Assembly: GCF_022846615.1 (NCBI RefSeq)
Contig: NZ_AP025637.1
Span: 5,357,001 to 5,421,000, forward strand
Direction of reading: 5' to 3'
Length of the DNA: 64,000 nt
From: Roseomonas fluvialis
GTDB taxonomy: Bacteria > Pseudomonadota > Alphaproteobacteria > Acetobacterales > Acetobacteraceae
Shown: positions 24,736 through 35,492 of the stretch, piece after piece
How the letters are laid out: every line of letters starts with the position of its first letter
How positions within the stretch are numbered: position 1 is the first letter of the stretch
Program-made: the position numbers and the translations under genes
The notes under the pieces: generated by a model
The model's database searches: none
What the model was told of the DNA's origin: nothing
The model's input: only the letters and a program-made list of their open reading frames with translations

Positions 24736-27465
24736 ATGACAGGCGCCCCGGCCCCGGAGAGCAAGCGGAATCCAGACGCGTCCGGCACGCCCGACGCCCC
24801 GCGCGGGGCAGGCGCGTTCCGAACACCGCTTGCCGATGGCGCGACTCCGGCGCTGGCCCAGTGGTTCGTCGCCAAGGCCGCGCATCCGGATGCGCTGGTC
24901 TTCTTCCGCATGGGCGACTTCTACGAATTGTTCTTCGGCGATGCCGAGGCGGCGTCGGCCGCCATCGACATCGCGCTGTCCTACCGGGGCGAACATCGCG
25001 GCGAGAAAGTTCCGATGTGCGGCGTGCCGGCGCATGCGCACGAGGTCTATCTGGCGCGCCTGATCCGCCAGGGCTTCCGGGTGGCGATCTGCGACCAGAT
25101 GGAGACGCCGGAAGAAGCGAAGCGCCGCAAGGCCCCGACTATCCGGCGCGAAGTGGTGCGCGTGGTCACCCCGGGCACGGTCACCGAGGACTCGCTGCTG
25201 GATGCCTCGCGCCCCGCCTGGTTGTTGGCGCTCGCGCCGGTTGGCGACCGTCTGGGCGCCGCCTGGGTGGACGTGACGACCGGCGCCTTCGGCACGCAGT
25301 CCCTGCCCGAGGCCGACCTTCCCGCCCTGGTCGCACGGCTGGAACCGGCGGAAATCCTGGCGCCCGAGGCGCTTGCCCGCACGCCCGCGCTGGCGCCGCT
25401 GGCCGAACGCATCGCCCATGTCGAACCCCCACGCGATGCGCTGCGCCGCGTGAGCGAGGCCTTCGCCGTCGCCACCCTCGATGGCTTCGGCACCTTCGCG
25501 CCGGAGGAAATCGCCGCCGCCGCCATGGCGGTGGACTATGTACGCCTCACCCAGGCCGGTGCGTTGCCGCGCCTGTCCCCGCCGGTGCCCTCCGGCGGGC
25601 AGGGCCTGCTGCAGATGGACGGCGCGACGCGTCGCAGCCTCGAGATCCTGCGCAGCGAACGCGGCGAGGCACGCCATTCCCTGCTGGCCGCGGTGGATCG
25701 CACCGTGACCGCGGCGGGCGCGCGCGAACTCGCCGCGCGGCTCGCGGCACCGCTGGCGGACCTCGCACCCATCACCGCGCGCCACGATGCGGTCGGCTTC
25801 CTGCATGGCGCCGCTGCGCTGCGTGGCGCCCTGCGCGCCGCGCTGAAGGGCGCGCCGGACATGGCCCGCGCGCTGGCGCGCCTGTCGCTCGACCGCTTCG
25901 CCCCGCGCGACCTCGGCGCTATCCGCGATGGTCTGGCGCGCGCCGAGGTGATGGCCGCGGCGCTCGACGACGCGCAGGCCATCCCGCCGATCCCGCCGCT
26001 GCTGGCGGCCGCGCGCGCCGCGCTGGTCCCGCCCGGCAGCCCGCGCGCCGAACTGCTGCGCGCCCTGGCCGACCCGCTGCCGGCGCGGCTGGACGATGGG
26101 GGCCTTGTCGCCCCAGGCTATGATGGCGAACTGGATGCGCTGAAGCGGCTGTCCGCCGGCGCGCGGGAGGCGATCGCCGCGCTCCAGATGGACCTGGCAC
26201 AGGCCTGGGGCGTCGCCAGCCTCAAGATCCGCCACCACCAGCAATTCGGCTTCCTGGCCGAGGTCCCCGCCGCTGCCGGCGAACGCCTGCTGCGCGAAGC
26301 GCCGAAGGACGGCCCGCAGGCCCCGGTGCATCGCCAGACCATGGCGAATGCCATGCGCTTCACCTGCACGGCGTTGGCCGAACTGGACCGCCGCGTGGCC
26401 GAAGCGGGCGAGCAGGCCGGCAAGCGCGAACGCTTCATCGCCCAGCATCTGCGCCGGCTGTGTCTGGCCGCCGGCCCGGACATCGCCGCCGCCGCCGCGG
26501 CCATGGCCGAGATCGACGTGCATGCCGCCGCGGCCGAGCTCGCCGCCGATGGCCGCTGGTGCCGCCCCGACATCACCGACCGCGCCGACTTCGCCGTGGT
26601 CGCGGCGCGCCATCCTGTGGTGGAGGCCGCGCTCGCCCGCGCCCGTGGCCCTGCCTTCGTGCCGAATGATGCCGACCTGTCGGCCGGGCGGCGGCTGTGC
26701 CTGCTCACCGGACCCAACATGGCCGGCAAATCCACCTTCCTGCGGCAGAACGCGCTGCTGGTCATTCTGGCCCAGGCGGGGCTGTTCGTGCCGGCCGAGA
26801 GCGCACGGCTGGGGTTGGTCGATCGGCTGTTCTCGCGCGTCGGCGCGGCGGACGACATCGCCGGGGGCCGCTCCACCTTCATGGTCGAGATGGCCGAGAC
26901 CGCCGCCATCCTGAACCAGGCCACCGCGCGCTCCCTGGTGGTGCTGGACGAGGTCGGGCGTGGCACCTCGACCTGGGATGGCCTGGCGATCGCGTGGGCG
27001 GTGCTCGAGGCGCTGCACGACCGGATCCGCTGCCGCACCATCTTCGCCACCCATTTCCATGAATTGACCGCGCTCGCCGGCAAGCTGCCCGAACTGGTGC
27101 CAGCGGCCATGCAGGTGCGGGAATGGAAGGGCGAGGTGGTGTTCGAGCACCGCGTCGGCCCCGGCGCCGCGGAACGATCCTGGGGCGTGCATGTCGCTCG
27201 CCTCGCCGGCGTGCCCCGCCCTGTCCTGGCCCGCGCACAGGAGGTGCTGCGCGCGCTGGAGGCCCGCGCGCGCGGCCTCGATCCGCTCAGCGAGGAACTG
27301 CCGCTGTTCGCCCGCGCCGCGGCGCCGCCGGCCGCGCCCGGACACCCTGCCTTGGCGGCACTGGCAGAACTGGACGCCGATACGCTCAGCCCGCGAGACG
27401 CGCTCGACGCGCTCTACCGCCTGAAATCCCTCCTGGAGGAGTCTGTTGCGCCTGCCCCGGAATAG
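24736..27465 (+). CDS. mutS: DNA mismatch repair protein MutS
   Basis: A 909-residue MutS. The mismatch-wedging Phe-x-Glu motif is in MGDFYELFF (near residue 60), after a Pro/Ala-rich N-terminal extension of about 30 residues. The ATPase has Walker A TGPNMAGKST near 657-667, Walker B LVVLDEVGRGTSTWDG and a conserved ATHFHELT. The tail retains the helix-turn-helix dimerisation part and a short LYRLKSLLEE end. It recognises mispaired bases and recruits MutL. It lies 15 bp upstream of glnD on the same strand, so the two are probably co-transcribed. Confidence 0.97.
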   Translation: MTGAPAPESKRNPDASGTPDAPRGAGAFRTPLADGATPALAQWFVAKAAHPDALVFFRMGDFYELFFGDAEAASAAIDIALSYRGEHRGEKVPMCGVPAHAHEVYLARLIRQGFRVAICDQMETPEEAKRRKAPTIRREVVRVVTPGTVTEDSLLDASRPAWLLALAPVGDRLGAAWVDVTTGAFGTQSLPEADLPALVARLEPAEILAPEALARTPALAPLAERIAHVEPPRDALRRVSEAFAVATLDGFGTFAPEEIAAAAMAVDYVRLTQAGALPRLSPPVPSGGQGLLQMDGATRRSLEILRSERGEARHSLLAAVDRTVTAAGARELAARLAAPLADLAPITARHDAVGFLHGAAALRGALRAALKGAPDMARALARLSLDRFAPRDLGAIRDGLARAEVMAAALDDAQAIPPIPPLLAAARAALVPPGSPRAELLRALADPLPARLDDGGLVAPGYDGELDALKRLSAGAREAIAALQMDLAQAWGVASLKIRHHQQFGFLAEVPAAAGERLLREAPKDGPQAPVHRQTMANAMRFTCTALAELDRRVAEAGEQAGKRERFIAQHLRRLCLAAGPDIAAAAAAMAEIDVHAAAAELAADGRWCRPDITDRADFAVVAARHPVVEAALARARGPAFVPNDADLSAGRRLCLLTGPNMAGKSTFLRQNALLVILAQAGLFVPAESARLGLVDRLFSRVGAADDIAGGRSTFMVEMAETAAILNQATARSLVVLDEVGRGTSTWDGLAIAWAVLEALHDRIRCRTIFATHFHELTALAGKLPELVPAAMQVREWKGEVVFEHRVGPGAAERSWGVHVARLAGVPRPVLARAQEVLRALEARARGLDPLSEELPLFARAAAPPAAPGHPALAALAELDADTLSPRDALDALYRLKSLLEESVAPAPE

Positions 27466-27480
27466 GTAGTCTGCCGGACG

Positions 27481-30282
27481 ATGAGCTCATTCGACGACGC
27501 CGGAGCCGAAGCCGGACCCCTGGAGCGCGCCCCGCGTCAGGCCGCTGCCGCGGGCGAACCCCCGGTCGTGCTCGCCGGCCTGGTCGCGGACCTGATGCCC
27601 GGCGGCCGCCCGGTGCCGCGCGACGAGGCGGTGACCCTGTTGCGCCGCCACCTCGGCCGTGTGCAGAACCGCGTGCAGCAGGCCTTCGAGGCGCATGAGC
27701 TCTCGGGCTTGGCCGCCGCCCGCTGGCTGGCCGCGCTGACCGACACGGTCATGGTCGGCATTCACGCCTACACGGAAGCCACGCTGCCGCCCGCGCCGGG
27801 GGAGAAACCCTGGGCGCTGGTCGCGACCGGCGGCTACGGGCGCGGCGTGCTGGCCCCGTTCTCCGACATCGACCTGCTGTTCCTCACGGATGCCGGCATG
27901 GGCTCGCGCGGGAAGCAGTCGGTCGAATTCATGCTGTACCTGCTGTGGGACCTCGGCCTGAAGGTCGGCCACGCCACGCGGTCGCGCGGGGACTGCATGG
28001 TGGACGCCAAGGGCGACGCCACGGTGCTGACCGCGCTGCTCGATGCCCGCCACGTCGCCGGCGAGGACGCGGTGTTCCGCCGTTTCGAGGACGCCTTCCG
28101 CAAGACCCGCGCCGAATGGGGCCTGCGCCCCTTCCTGACCGCCAAGCGCGCCGAGCGCCAGCAGCGCCACGCCCGCTACGGCGAGAGCCCCTTCATGGTC
28201 GAACCCCATGTGAAGGAAGGCCGCGGCGGGCTGCGCGACCTGCAGACGCTGTACTGGCTGGCGCGCTACGCCTTCAACGTGCAGCGCATGCCCGAGCTGG
28301 TCGGCGCACATACCCCGGGTGGTGGCCTGCTGCTGCCCGAGGAAGCCCGCGCCATCCGCCGCGCCTGGGACTTCTTCTGGACCGTGCGCTTCCACCTGCA
28401 CATCGTCACCGGCCGCGCCGAGGAACGCCTGACCTTCGACCTGCAACCGGTGGTGGGTGCCCGGATGGGCTATACCCGCCACGGCCTGCAGGACGGGGTC
28501 GAGCGGTTCATGAAGCACTTCTTCCTGACCGTGCGCGACGTGGCGCGCTTCACGCGCATCCTGGAACCGGCGATCGAGCGCGCGGCGCTGGGTCCGCCGG
28601 CGGTGGTGCCGGCCTCGGACAAGGCGCTAACGGAAGCGGGCTTCGCATTGGCGGACGGCAAGATCATCGCCGCGCCCGGGCACGATTTCACGATCGACCC
28701 TGTGCTGATGCTGCGCATCTTCCGCATGGCGCGTGACCGCGGGCTGGACATCCATCCGCTGGCCTTCCGCGCCATCGTGCGCCATGCGCGCCACGTGGCC
28801 CGCCTGCGGGGCCAGCCGGACGCCAGTGCGGAGTTCCTCGACATCCTGTCGGGCCGCGATCCCGGCACCTGGCTGCGCATGCTGAACGAGGCCGGCCTCA
28901 TCTCCCGCCTCTTGCCTGACTGGCAGCGCATCGTGGGGCTGATGCAGTTCGACACCTATCACGTCTTCACGGTGGACGAGCACACCATCGAGACGGTGGG
29001 CGTGCTGGCGGCCTTGGAACGCGGCGAATTGAACGAGGTGGCACCGGTCGCCTCGGAACTGATCGGCCAGCTGCAATCCCGCCGCGCGCTTTACGTGGCC
29101 ATGCTGCTGCACGACATCGCCAAGGGGCGTGGCGGCGACCACAGCGAGTTGGGCGCGCAGCTTGCGCAGACCATCTGCCCGCTCCTGGGCCTCACGCCGG
29201 AGGAAACCGAGACGGTCTCCTGGCTGGTGCTGCACCATTTGCTGATCAGCCAGACGGCGTTCAAGCGCGACATCGAGGACCCGAAGACGATCCTCGACAT
29301 CGCGGAGGTCGTGCAGTCGCCCGAGCGCCTGCGCCTGCTGCTGGTCCTTACGGTTGCCGACATGCGCGCGGTCGGCCCCAAGGTGTGGAACGGCTGGAAG
29401 GCGACGCTGCTGCGCGAATTGTACTGGCGCGTTGCGGAGGTCCTGGCCGGCGGCTTGTCGGTGCCCGAACGCGACGTGCGCGTGGCGCGGGCCAAGGAAG
29501 CCGCCGCACTTCTGCTGGCCGACCGGCCGAAGCCGGAGGTCGATGTCTTCCTCGAGCTCGGCTACCCCGGCTACTGGCTGTCCTTCGACCCCGAGACGCA
29601 TGCGCGGCACGCCGCCATGATCCAGGAGGCGAAGGAGGAGAAGGCGCCCCTGACGGTGCGCACCCGTGTGCTGGAATCCCGCGCGGTGACGGAGGTGACC
29701 GTCTACTGCACGGACCATCCGGGCCTGTTCAGCAAGATCGCCGGTGCGCTGGCGGTGGCGGGTGCCACCATCGTCGACGCGCGCATCCACACCATGACGG
29801 ATGGCATGGCGCTGGACACCTTCTGGGTGCAAGACGCGCAGGGCGGCGCCTTCGAGGCGCCGCACCGCCTGGCGCGGCTTTCGGTACTGGTGGAACAGGC
29901 GCTGTCAGGCCGGCTGAAGCTGCGCGAGGAAATCCGCAAGCTGAAGCGCGAACCGGCCCGGCTGCGCGCGGTGACCGTGCCGCCGCGCGTGGTGATCGAC
30001 AACCATGCGTCCAACAGCTTCACCGTCATCGAGGTAAATGGCCGCGACCGCCCCGGCCTGCTGCACGACGTGACGGCGGCGATCAGCGACCAGGGGCTGC
30101 AGATCGCCTCCGCGCACATCACCACCTATGGCGTGCGGGCGGTCGACGTCTTCTACGTGAAGGATGTTTTCGGGCTGAAGGTGGAGAACGAACGCAAGCT
30201 GGTCGGGCTGCGCCGCGCGCTGGAGAAGGCGCTGGAGTTGGTGGATGCGCCGGGCGATGCCGCGCGGCGGGTCACTGCCTAG
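27481..30282 (+). CDS. glnD: [protein-PII] uridylyltransferase/uridylyl-removing enzyme GlnD
   Basis: A 933-residue bifunctional nitrogen sensor. The nucleotidyltransferase domain has GGYGRGVLAPFSDIDLLF near residues 117-134, with the catalytic G-x-G and D-x-D. The HD phosphohydrolase domain has LLHDIAKGRGGDHSELG near 542-558. Two C-terminal ACT domains (about 735-810 and 846-925) bind glutamine, each with the DHPGL or DRPGL loop. GlnD uridylylates PII proteins when nitrogen is scarce and removes UMP when glutamine is high. All active motifs are intact and the length is usual for alphaproteobacteria. Confidence 0.97.
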   Translation: MSSFDDAGAEAGPLERAPRQAAAAGEPPVVLAGLVADLMPGGRPVPRDEAVTLLRRHLGRVQNRVQQAFEAHELSGLAAARWLAALTDTVMVGIHAYTEATLPPAPGEKPWALVATGGYGRGVLAPFSDIDLLFLTDAGMGSRGKQSVEFMLYLLWDLGLKVGHATRSRGDCMVDAKGDATVLTALLDARHVAGEDAVFRRFEDAFRKTRAEWGLRPFLTAKRAERQQRHARYGESPFMVEPHVKEGRGGLRDLQTLYWLARYAFNVQRMPELVGAHTPGGGLLLPEEARAIRRAWDFFWTVRFHLHIVTGRAEERLTFDLQPVVGARMGYTRHGLQDGVERFMKHFFLTVRDVARFTRILEPAIERAALGPPAVVPASDKALTEAGFALADGKIIAAPGHDFTIDPVLMLRIFRMARDRGLDIHPLAFRAIVRHARHVARLRGQPDASAEFLDILSGRDPGTWLRMLNEAGLISRLLPDWQRIVGLMQFDTYHVFTVDEHTIETVGVLAALERGELNEVAPVASELIGQLQSRRALYVAMLLHDIAKGRGGDHSELGAQLAQTICPLLGLTPEETETVSWLVLHHLLISQTAFKRDIEDPKTILDIAEVVQSPERLRLLLVLTVADMRAVGPKVWNGWKATLLRELYWRVAEVLAGGLSVPERDVRVARAKEAAALLLADRPKPEVDVFLELGYPGYWLSFDPETHARHAAMIQEAKEEKAPLTVRTRVLESRAVTEVTVYCTDHPGLFSKIAGALAVAGATIVDARIHTMTDGMALDTFWVQDAQGGAFEAPHRLARLSVLVEQALSGRLKLREEIRKLKREPARLRAVTVPPRVVIDNHASNSFTVIEVNGRDRPGLLHDVTAAISDQGLQIASAHITTYGVRAVDVFYVKDVFGLKVENERKLVGLRRALEKALELVDAPGDAARRVTA

Positions 30283-30372
30283 CGCCGCCCAAGTGGCCCG
30301 CAACGCCTCCAGGTCGCTGCCTTCACGCGCATCTTCACCCAATCAAAGCAGTCCGTCTGATCGGGATCCGCC

Positions 30373-31446
30373 CTACCCCAACAACCGCCCGATCACCCGC
30401 GCCGTGTAATCCACCACCGGGATCACCCGCCCGTAGTTGATCCGCGTCGGGCCGATCACCCCGATCGCGCCCACGATGCGTTCGGCTCCGTTGCGGAAGG
30501 GTGCGACCACCATCGACAGCCCCGCGCTGTCGAACAGCCCGCTCTCGGCGCCAATGAAGATCTGCACGCCCTCGCCGCGCTGCGCGAGTTCGAGCAGCCG
30601 CAGCATCGTCTCCTGCTGTTCCAGGCGTTCGAACAGCTTCTGGATCTCGCCAACGCGCGCCGCCTGGTCGATGGTCTCGAGCAGCCGCGCCTGGCCGCGC
30701 ACGATCAGCGACCCGGTCTGCCCGCCGGTCCAGGTGCCCAGGCCTGCCTCGATCACCTGTTGCGTCAGGGCATCGAGCGCGGTGCGGTTCGTCGCGATCT
30801 CGCCGGCGATGACGCCGCGCGCTTCCTCGATGGTGCGCCCCGTCAGCCGCGCATTCAGGTAGTTCGACGCCTGCTGCAGGGCGGAGGGTGGCAGGCCGGG
30901 CGGTACCTCGATGACGCGGTTCTCGACCTGGCCATCGGCATGCACCAGCACCACCAGCGCGCGGCCCGGGCCGAGCGCCACGAACTCGATGTGCCGCAGA
31001 GTGCCTTCGGATGTGGGCGCCACGACCAGCCCCGCCGCGCCGGCCAGGCCCGACAGCATCTGCCCCGCCTCGCCCAGCGTGTCCTGCAAGGACCGGCCGG
31101 AGGCCGCGCAGCGGGCGGAGATCGCGTCGCGTTCTTCCTCACCCAGGGCGCCGAATTCCAGCAAGCCATCGACGAACAGGCGCAGCCCGCGTTCGGTGGG
31201 CAGCCGTCCGGCCGAGGTATGCGGCGCATAGAGCAGCCCGGCATCCTCGAGGTCCGCCATGGCATTGCGGATGGTGGCGGGCGACAGGCCCAGCGGCAGG
31301 CGCCGCGACAGCGTGCGGGAGCCGACGGGCTCGCCCGTCGCGACATAGGTCTCCACCAGCTCGCGGAGGATGAGCGCGCTGCGGTTGTCGAGGCCCGCCA
31401 GGGTTGCCCCGGCCGGGCCGGGAGGGAGCTTGGGCGTGGGTCCCAT
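30373..31446 (-). CDS. hrcA: heat-inducible transcription repressor HrcA
   Basis: A 357-residue HrcA. The N-terminal winged helix contains [20 protein letters not shown] and [19 protein letters not shown]. The GAF-like central part and the C-terminal [19 protein letters not shown] are family signatures. HrcA represses groESL and other heat-shock genes by binding CIRCE elements. No CIRCE sequence is seen near this gene, and grpE, often next to hrcA, is not here. The ATG at 31446 keeps the usual short N-terminus; a TTG at 31506 in the same frame is less likely. It is divergent from rph, a common arrangement in alphaproteobacteria. Confidence 0.95.
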   Translation of the reverse strand: MGPTPKLPPGPAGATLAGLDNRSALILRELVETYVATGEPVGSRTLSRRLPLGLSPATIRNAMADLEDAGLLYAPHTSAGRLPTERGLRLFVDGLLEFGALGEEERDAISARCAASGRSLQDTLGEAGQMLSGLAGAAGLVVAPTSEGTLRHIEFVALGPGRALVVLVHADGQVENRVIEVPPGLPPSALQQASNYLNARLTGRTIEEARGVIAGEIATNRTALDALTQQVIEAGLGTWTGGQTGSLIVRGQARLLETIDQAARVGEIQKLFERLEQQETMLRLLELAQRGEGVQIFIGAESGLFDSAGLSMVVAPFRNGAERIVGAIGVIGPTRINYGRVIPVVDYTARVIGRLLG

Positions 31447-31492
31447 CTCTCGGCCAATCTGTGGGGTGTATATGGGGACGCTAGGGAGGGGT

Positions 31493-31506
31493 TTGACCCC
31501 CGTCAA
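31493..31506. promoter_or_regulatory. short inverted repeat in the hrcA-rph intergenic region
   Basis: TTGAC and GTCAA are separated by CCCC, giving a perfect 5-bp dyad in the 129-bp divergent promoter region. Read on the minus strand, TATACA at 31472-31467 would be a possible -10 for hrcA, but no well-spaced -35 is convincing. It could be a regulator half-site pair or chance. Confidence 0.25.
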
Positions 31507-31575
31507 CGCGGGACTGGACGCAGCCCGGCCACACCGCCATTTTCCGCGGCCTCACGCCCCAAGGAAAACCCCCCG

Positions 31576-32292
31576 ATGCGCCCCTCCGGCCGCGACCCCG
31601 CCGCGCTGCGTCCCGTCAGCCTGCAACCCGGCTTCGCCCGCCATGCCGAGGGGTCCTGCCTGATCCGCATGGGCGTGACGGAAGTGCTGTGCACCGCCAG
31701 CGTGGAAGGCCGCGTGCCGCCCTTCCTGCGCGGCCAGGGCCAGGGCTGGGTCACCGCCGAATACGGCATGCTGCCCCGTGCGACGCATACGCGCGGCGAC
31801 CGCGAAGCCGCGCGCGGCAAGCAATCCGGCCGCACGCAGGAAATCCAGCGGCTGATCGGCCGCAGCCTGCGCGCCGTGACCGACATGAAGGCGATGGGCG
31901 AGATGACCGTCACCATCGACTGCGACGTGCTGACCGCCGATGGCGGCACGCGCTGCGCGTCCATCACCGGCGCCTGGGTGGCGCTGCACCTCGCTTTCGA
32001 GCACTGCCGGCGCATGAACATCATGACGCGCAATCCGCTGAAGGATCAGGTCGCCGCCGTGTCCTGCGGGGTGTTCCAGCAGGTGCCGGTGCTGGACCTC
32101 GACTATGCCGAGGACAGCAAGGCGGATGCGGATGCGAACTTCGTGCTGACCGGCGCGGGCGGCATCGTGGAGGTGCAGGGCACCGCGGAAGGCGCGCCGT
32201 TCTCCGACGCCGAACTGATGGCGCTGCTCGGCCTGGCGCGCGCCGGCACCGCGGAACTCTTCGCCAAGCAGCGCGAGGCCGCGGGGCTGTGA
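31576..32292 (+). CDS. rph: ribonuclease PH
   Basis: A 238-residue RNase PH, the usual length. Signatures include [15 protein letters not shown] at the start, the [17 protein letters not shown] phosphate/RNA-binding region, [14 protein letters not shown] and the C-terminal [16 protein letters not shown]. It trims tRNA 3' ends phosphorolytically and forms a hexamer. AAGGAAAA lies a few bases before the ATG at 31576. Its TGA overlaps the GTG of rdgB (GTGA), so the two are translationally coupled. Confidence 0.97.
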   Translation: MRPSGRDPAALRPVSLQPGFARHAEGSCLIRMGVTEVLCTASVEGRVPPFLRGQGQGWVTAEYGMLPRATHTRGDREAARGKQSGRTQEIQRLIGRSLRAVTDMKAMGEMTVTIDCDVLTADGGTRCASITGAWVALHLAFEHCRRMNIMTRNPLKDQVAAVSCGVFQQVPVLDLDYAEDSKADADANFVLTGAGGIVEVQGTAEGAPFSDAELMALLGLARAGTAELFAKQREAAGL

Positions 32293-32906
32293 GCCACCGG
32301 CGCCTGGCCCGCGGCGAACGCATCGTCATCGCCACGCACAATGCCGGCAAGTTGCTGGAAGTCGCCGCACTTCTGGCTCCCCATGGCATCGAGACGGTGT
32401 CGGCCGGTGCGCTGAACCTGCCTGAGCCGGAGGAGACGGAGGAGAGCTTCCTGGGTAACGCCGCCATCAAGGCCCTGGCGGCCGCGCGCGCCGCCGGGCT
32501 GCCCGCGCTGTCGGATGATTCCGGCTTTTCGGTCGCTGCGCTGGCCGGCGCGCCCGGCGTGCGCACGGCGGATTGGGCGATGCAGCCCGATGGTTCGCGT
32601 GATTATGCCGACGCCATGCGCAAGGTGATGGAGGCCGCGCAGGAGTTCGAGGACCGCACGGCCTGGTTCTCCTGCGCGCTGGTGCTGGCCTGGCCGGACG
32701 GACACATCGAGGGCTTCGAGGGCCGCGCGATGGGCCACTGGACCTGGCCGCCGCGCGGCGTTAACGGCTTCGGCTACGACCCGATGTTCGTCCCCGACAG
32801 CCGCGACGAGACCTTCGGCGAAATGGACCCGGCGGAGAAGCACCGCATCAGCCACCGGGCGCGGGCGTTTGCGCTGCTGTCGGCGGCGTGCCTGCCGGAG
32901 GCCTAG
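32289..32906 (+). CDS. rdgB: XTP/dITP diphosphatase (RdgB/HAM1 family)
   Basis: A 205-residue nucleotide-pool sanitising enzyme that hydrolyses dITP, XTP and ITP to monophosphates. The P-loop-like [10 protein letters not shown] near residues 15-24, the SDDSGFSV metal/acid motif and the [10 protein letters not shown] loop are all intact. It starts with GTG inside the rph stop, an arrangement common in alphaproteobacteria. The last four bases overlap the convergent LOG-family gene. Confidence 0.96.
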   Translation: MSHRRLARGERIVIATHNAGKLLEVAALLAPHGIETVSAGALNLPEPEETEESFLGNAAIKALAAARAAGLPALSDDSGFSVAALAGAPGVRTADWAMQPDGSRDYADAMRKVMEAAQEFEDRTAWFSCALVLAWPDGHIEGFEGRAMGHWTWPPRGVNGFGYDPMFVPDSRDETFGEMDPAEKHRISHRARAFALLSAACLPEA

Positions 32907-33793
32907 CCCGGCGCCTTCATCTGCTCCGCCCCCGCCTTGCGCCGCCGTCGCACCGGTGCGGGCACCGGTGTCGGTGCGGGCGGCGGCGGGGTCGCCTCGA
33001 GCCCTCGTCGGACCAGGCTCGCCCAGGCTTCCTCGGGCGTGTCCACGATCTCGAACAAGGACAGGTCGCGCGCGTCGATCATCCCGTGCTCGACCAGCAT
33101 CGGCAGGTTCACCGCCTGCTCCCAGAAGCTGCGCCCGACCAGTACGATCGGCCGTGGACTGGCCTTGTGCGTCTGCACCAGCGTCAGCAGCTCGAACAAT
33201 TCGTCGAAGGTGCCGAAGCCGCCGGGGAAGACCGCCAGCGCATTGGCGCGCATCGCCAGGTGCATCTTGCGCATCGCAAAGTAGTGGAACCGGAAGGTCA
33301 GCGCCGGGGTGGACCAGGCATTGGGGTCCTGTTCGTGCGGCAGGGTGATGTTGAAACCGATGGACGGCGCGCCCGCTTCGTGCGCGCCACGGTTCGCCGC
33401 CTCCATGATGCCCGGCCCGCCGCCGGTCGCGATCACGTTGTCCCGCGGCGCGCCGCCTGCCGCCAGCGCGCCACCGCGCAACGAGACGATGCGCGCGAAG
33501 GCACGGGCGTCCTCGTACATCCGGGCGCGCTCGGCGGCTGTCTTCGCCGCGCGCTTCTCGGCCGCGGTGCGTGCGCTGGCGGCCAGTGCGGCGGCCTGCT
33601 CGGGGGATGGGATGCGCGCCGACCCGAACACCACAACGGTAGACCGCACGCCCCAGTCGCGCAGCGCGTATTCCGCCTTCGCGTATTCCATACCGAAGCG
33701 AAAGGGCCGCATCTCGTCGCGCAACAGGAACTCCTGGTCCTCGATGGCCAGCAGGAAGGATCGGGAGCGCTTCTGCGCGCCGTTGTCGGGCAT
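32903..33793 (-). CDS. LOG-family (TIGR00730-like) Rossmann-fold protein
   Basis: A 296-residue protein with the LOG phosphoribohydrolase signature [12 protein letters not shown] and the upstream [16 protein letters not shown] nucleotide-binding segment with the conserved arginine. Members historically called lysine decarboxylases cleave nucleoside 5'-monophosphates (AMP or cytokinin riboside monophosphates) to the free base. It is longer than typical 190-residue LOG proteins, with about 70 extra N-terminal residues and a Pro/Arg-rich tail, which matches the long bacterial subgroup. The ATG at 33793 was chosen as the only one before the conserved domain. Confidence 0.88.
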   Translation of the reverse strand: MPDNGAQKRSRSFLLAIEDQEFLLRDEMRPFRFGMEYAKAEYALRDWGVRSTVVVFGSARIPSPEQAAALAASARTAAEKRAAKTAAERARMYEDARAFARIVSLRGGALAAGGAPRDNVIATGGGPGIMEAANRGAHEAGAPSIGFNITLPHEQDPNAWSTPALTFRFHYFAMRKMHLAMRANALAVFPGGFGTFDELFELLTLVQTHKASPRPIVLVGRSFWEQAVNLPMLVEHGMIDARDLSLFEIVDTPEEAWASLVRRGLEATPPPPAPTPVPAPVRRRRKAGAEQMKAPG

Positions 33794-33901
33794 GGCGTTT
33801 CCAGTCCTGGCCGGTTCAGCGTTGCGGTTGCGACGCGACCGGTCCGATCCTAGCCTGACCGCGGCCAACGGCGGAAACCGGGCCGGGGAAGGAAACACGA
33901 G

Positions 33902-35485
33902 ATGAAGCGGATCGCGGCGGCGCTCGGCGTCGCACTTGTCCTTGGCGCCACGGCGCCTGGCGCGCTGGCGCAGGGGCGCGGCGACCCCAACGCGCTGCGG
34001 GTGAAGCTGTTCGGCGATTTGCGGTCGATCGACCCCTTCATCAGCCCCGAATACATGGCCCGCAACCACGGTTACATGGTCTACGATACGCTGTTCGCGC
34101 TGAACGCGCGGCTCGAAATCCGCCCTCAGATGGTCGAGAGCTGGACCACCAGCGAGGATGGCCGCACCTGGACCTTCACCCTGCGCGAGGGCCTGAACTT
34201 CCACGATGGCGCGCCGGTCACCACGACGGACGTGATCGCATCGCTACAGCGGTGGGCGGTCCGCGACGGGCTCGGCCAGCAGATCGTGGCACTCGCCACC
34301 GCAATGGAACCTGTCGATGCGCGGACCTTCCGCATCGTGCTGCGCGAACCCTTCGGGTTGATGCTCCAGGCGCTGTCCAAGCCGTCGGGCCAGCCGCCCT
34401 TCATCATGCCCGCGCGCGTTGCCGCCACGCCGGCGACGCAACCGATCAGCGACCCGACCGGGTCGGGCCCGTTCTCCCTGCGACGGGAAGACTGGCGCAT
34501 CGGGGACCGCGTCACCTACCGCCGCAATGACGCCTATGTCCCGCGCGCCGAACCGCCGGACGGTTTGGCCGGCGGCAAGCGCGCCGGCATCGCGCGCGTC
34601 GAATGGGTGTATTTGCCTGACGCGCAAACCGCGCTGAACGCGCTGGTGACGCACGAGATCGACATCTTCGAGGAACTCCCGCCCGACCTGTTTCCCGTCG
34701 TGCAGCGCAACCGCGCGCTGCGGATGGGACCGCAGGACAGTGTCGGCGTGCAGGCCATCTTCCGCATGAACCAGGCGGTGCCACCCTTCGACAACCCCCG
34801 CCTGCGGCAGGCGATGCGGTTGCTGATCGACCCCGCCCACGCCATGCCGGCCTACATGACCGACCCGGCGCTGTGGCAGGATTGCCGGTCGTTCTACACC
34901 TGCACCTCGCCGTATCGGAGCTCGGCCGGTTGGGTGGTGCCAAACTTCGAGGCGGCACGCCGCGCGGTGGCCGAGAGCGGCTATGACGGCACGCCGGTGG
35001 TGGTGCTGGACGCGCAGGATTCCACCATCAGCCACACCTTCGCGCTGGTCTCGGCCGACATGCTGCGTCGTGCCGGGCTGACCGTGGATGTGCAGGCGAT
35101 GGACTGGGCAACGCTGATCCAGCGCCGCCTGTCGCGCAACCCGGCGAACCAGAATGGTTGGGGGCTGTTCGTCTCGGCGCCGACCGGGCTCGATGGCATG
35201 GACCCCTCCGGCCACAACGCCTTGCGGTCCGCCTGCGAACGCACCGCACTGCCCGGCTGGCCCTGTGATGCCGAGATGGAGCGCATCCGCGACGCATTCA
35301 TGGCCGCCACCACCGACGCCCAGCGACGTGAGGCCGCCGAGGCCTATCACCAGCGCGCCACCGAGACGGTGCCCTATGTCCCGCTCGGCCAGTTCGCGCT
35401 GGTGCGCGGCTACAACGCGCGGCTGCAGGGGATTCTCGAGGCGCCCGTGCCGGTCTATTGGAACATCTCGAAGTCGGCGCAGTGA
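33902..35485 (+). CDS. ABC transporter substrate-binding protein, family 5 (peptide/nickel type)
   Basis: A 527-residue periplasmic receptor. A Sec signal peptide (MKRIAAALG, hydrophobic core, ALA-QG site at about residue 24) is followed by RNHGYMVYDTLFALNARLE and TWTFTLREGLNFHDGAPVT, which mark family 5. It is a clear paralogue of the 22535-24109 receptor. No permease or ATPase gene is adjacent. GGAAGG lies upstream of the ATG. It heads a same-strand set with an RraA-like protein and a small secreted protein, suggesting uptake followed by breakdown of a carboxylated compound (inference). Confidence 0.9.
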   Translation: MKRIAAALGVALVLGATAPGALAQGRGDPNALRVKLFGDLRSIDPFISPEYMARNHGYMVYDTLFALNARLEIRPQMVESWTTSEDGRTWTFTLREGLNFHDGAPVTTTDVIASLQRWAVRDGLGQQIVALATAMEPVDARTFRIVLREPFGLMLQALSKPSGQPPFIMPARVAATPATQPISDPTGSGPFSLRREDWRIGDRVTYRRNDAYVPRAEPPDGLAGGKRAGIARVEWVYLPDAQTALNALVTHEIDIFEELPPDLFPVVQRNRALRMGPQDSVGVQAIFRMNQAVPPFDNPRLRQAMRLLIDPAHAMPAYMTDPALWQDCRSFYTCTSPYRSSAGWVVPNFEAARRAVAESGYDGTPVVVLDAQDSTISHTFALVSADMLRRAGLTVDVQAMDWATLIQRRLSRNPANQNGWGLFVSAPTGLDGMDPSGHNALRSACERTALPGWPCDAEMERIRDAFMAATTDAQRREAAEAYHQRATETVPYVPLGQFALVRGYNARLQGILEAPVPVYWNISKSAQ

Positions 35486-35492
35486 GGGTGGC

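Noticed and set aside
24298-27345. A minus-strand frame of about 1,000 codons opposite mutS
   Set aside because: Only its last 131 residues (24298-24693) form a real VOC protein; the rest is the shadow of mutS.
31447-31575. CIRCE element upstream of hrcA or rph
   Set aside because: No TTAGCACTC-N9-GAGTGCTAA or close form is present.
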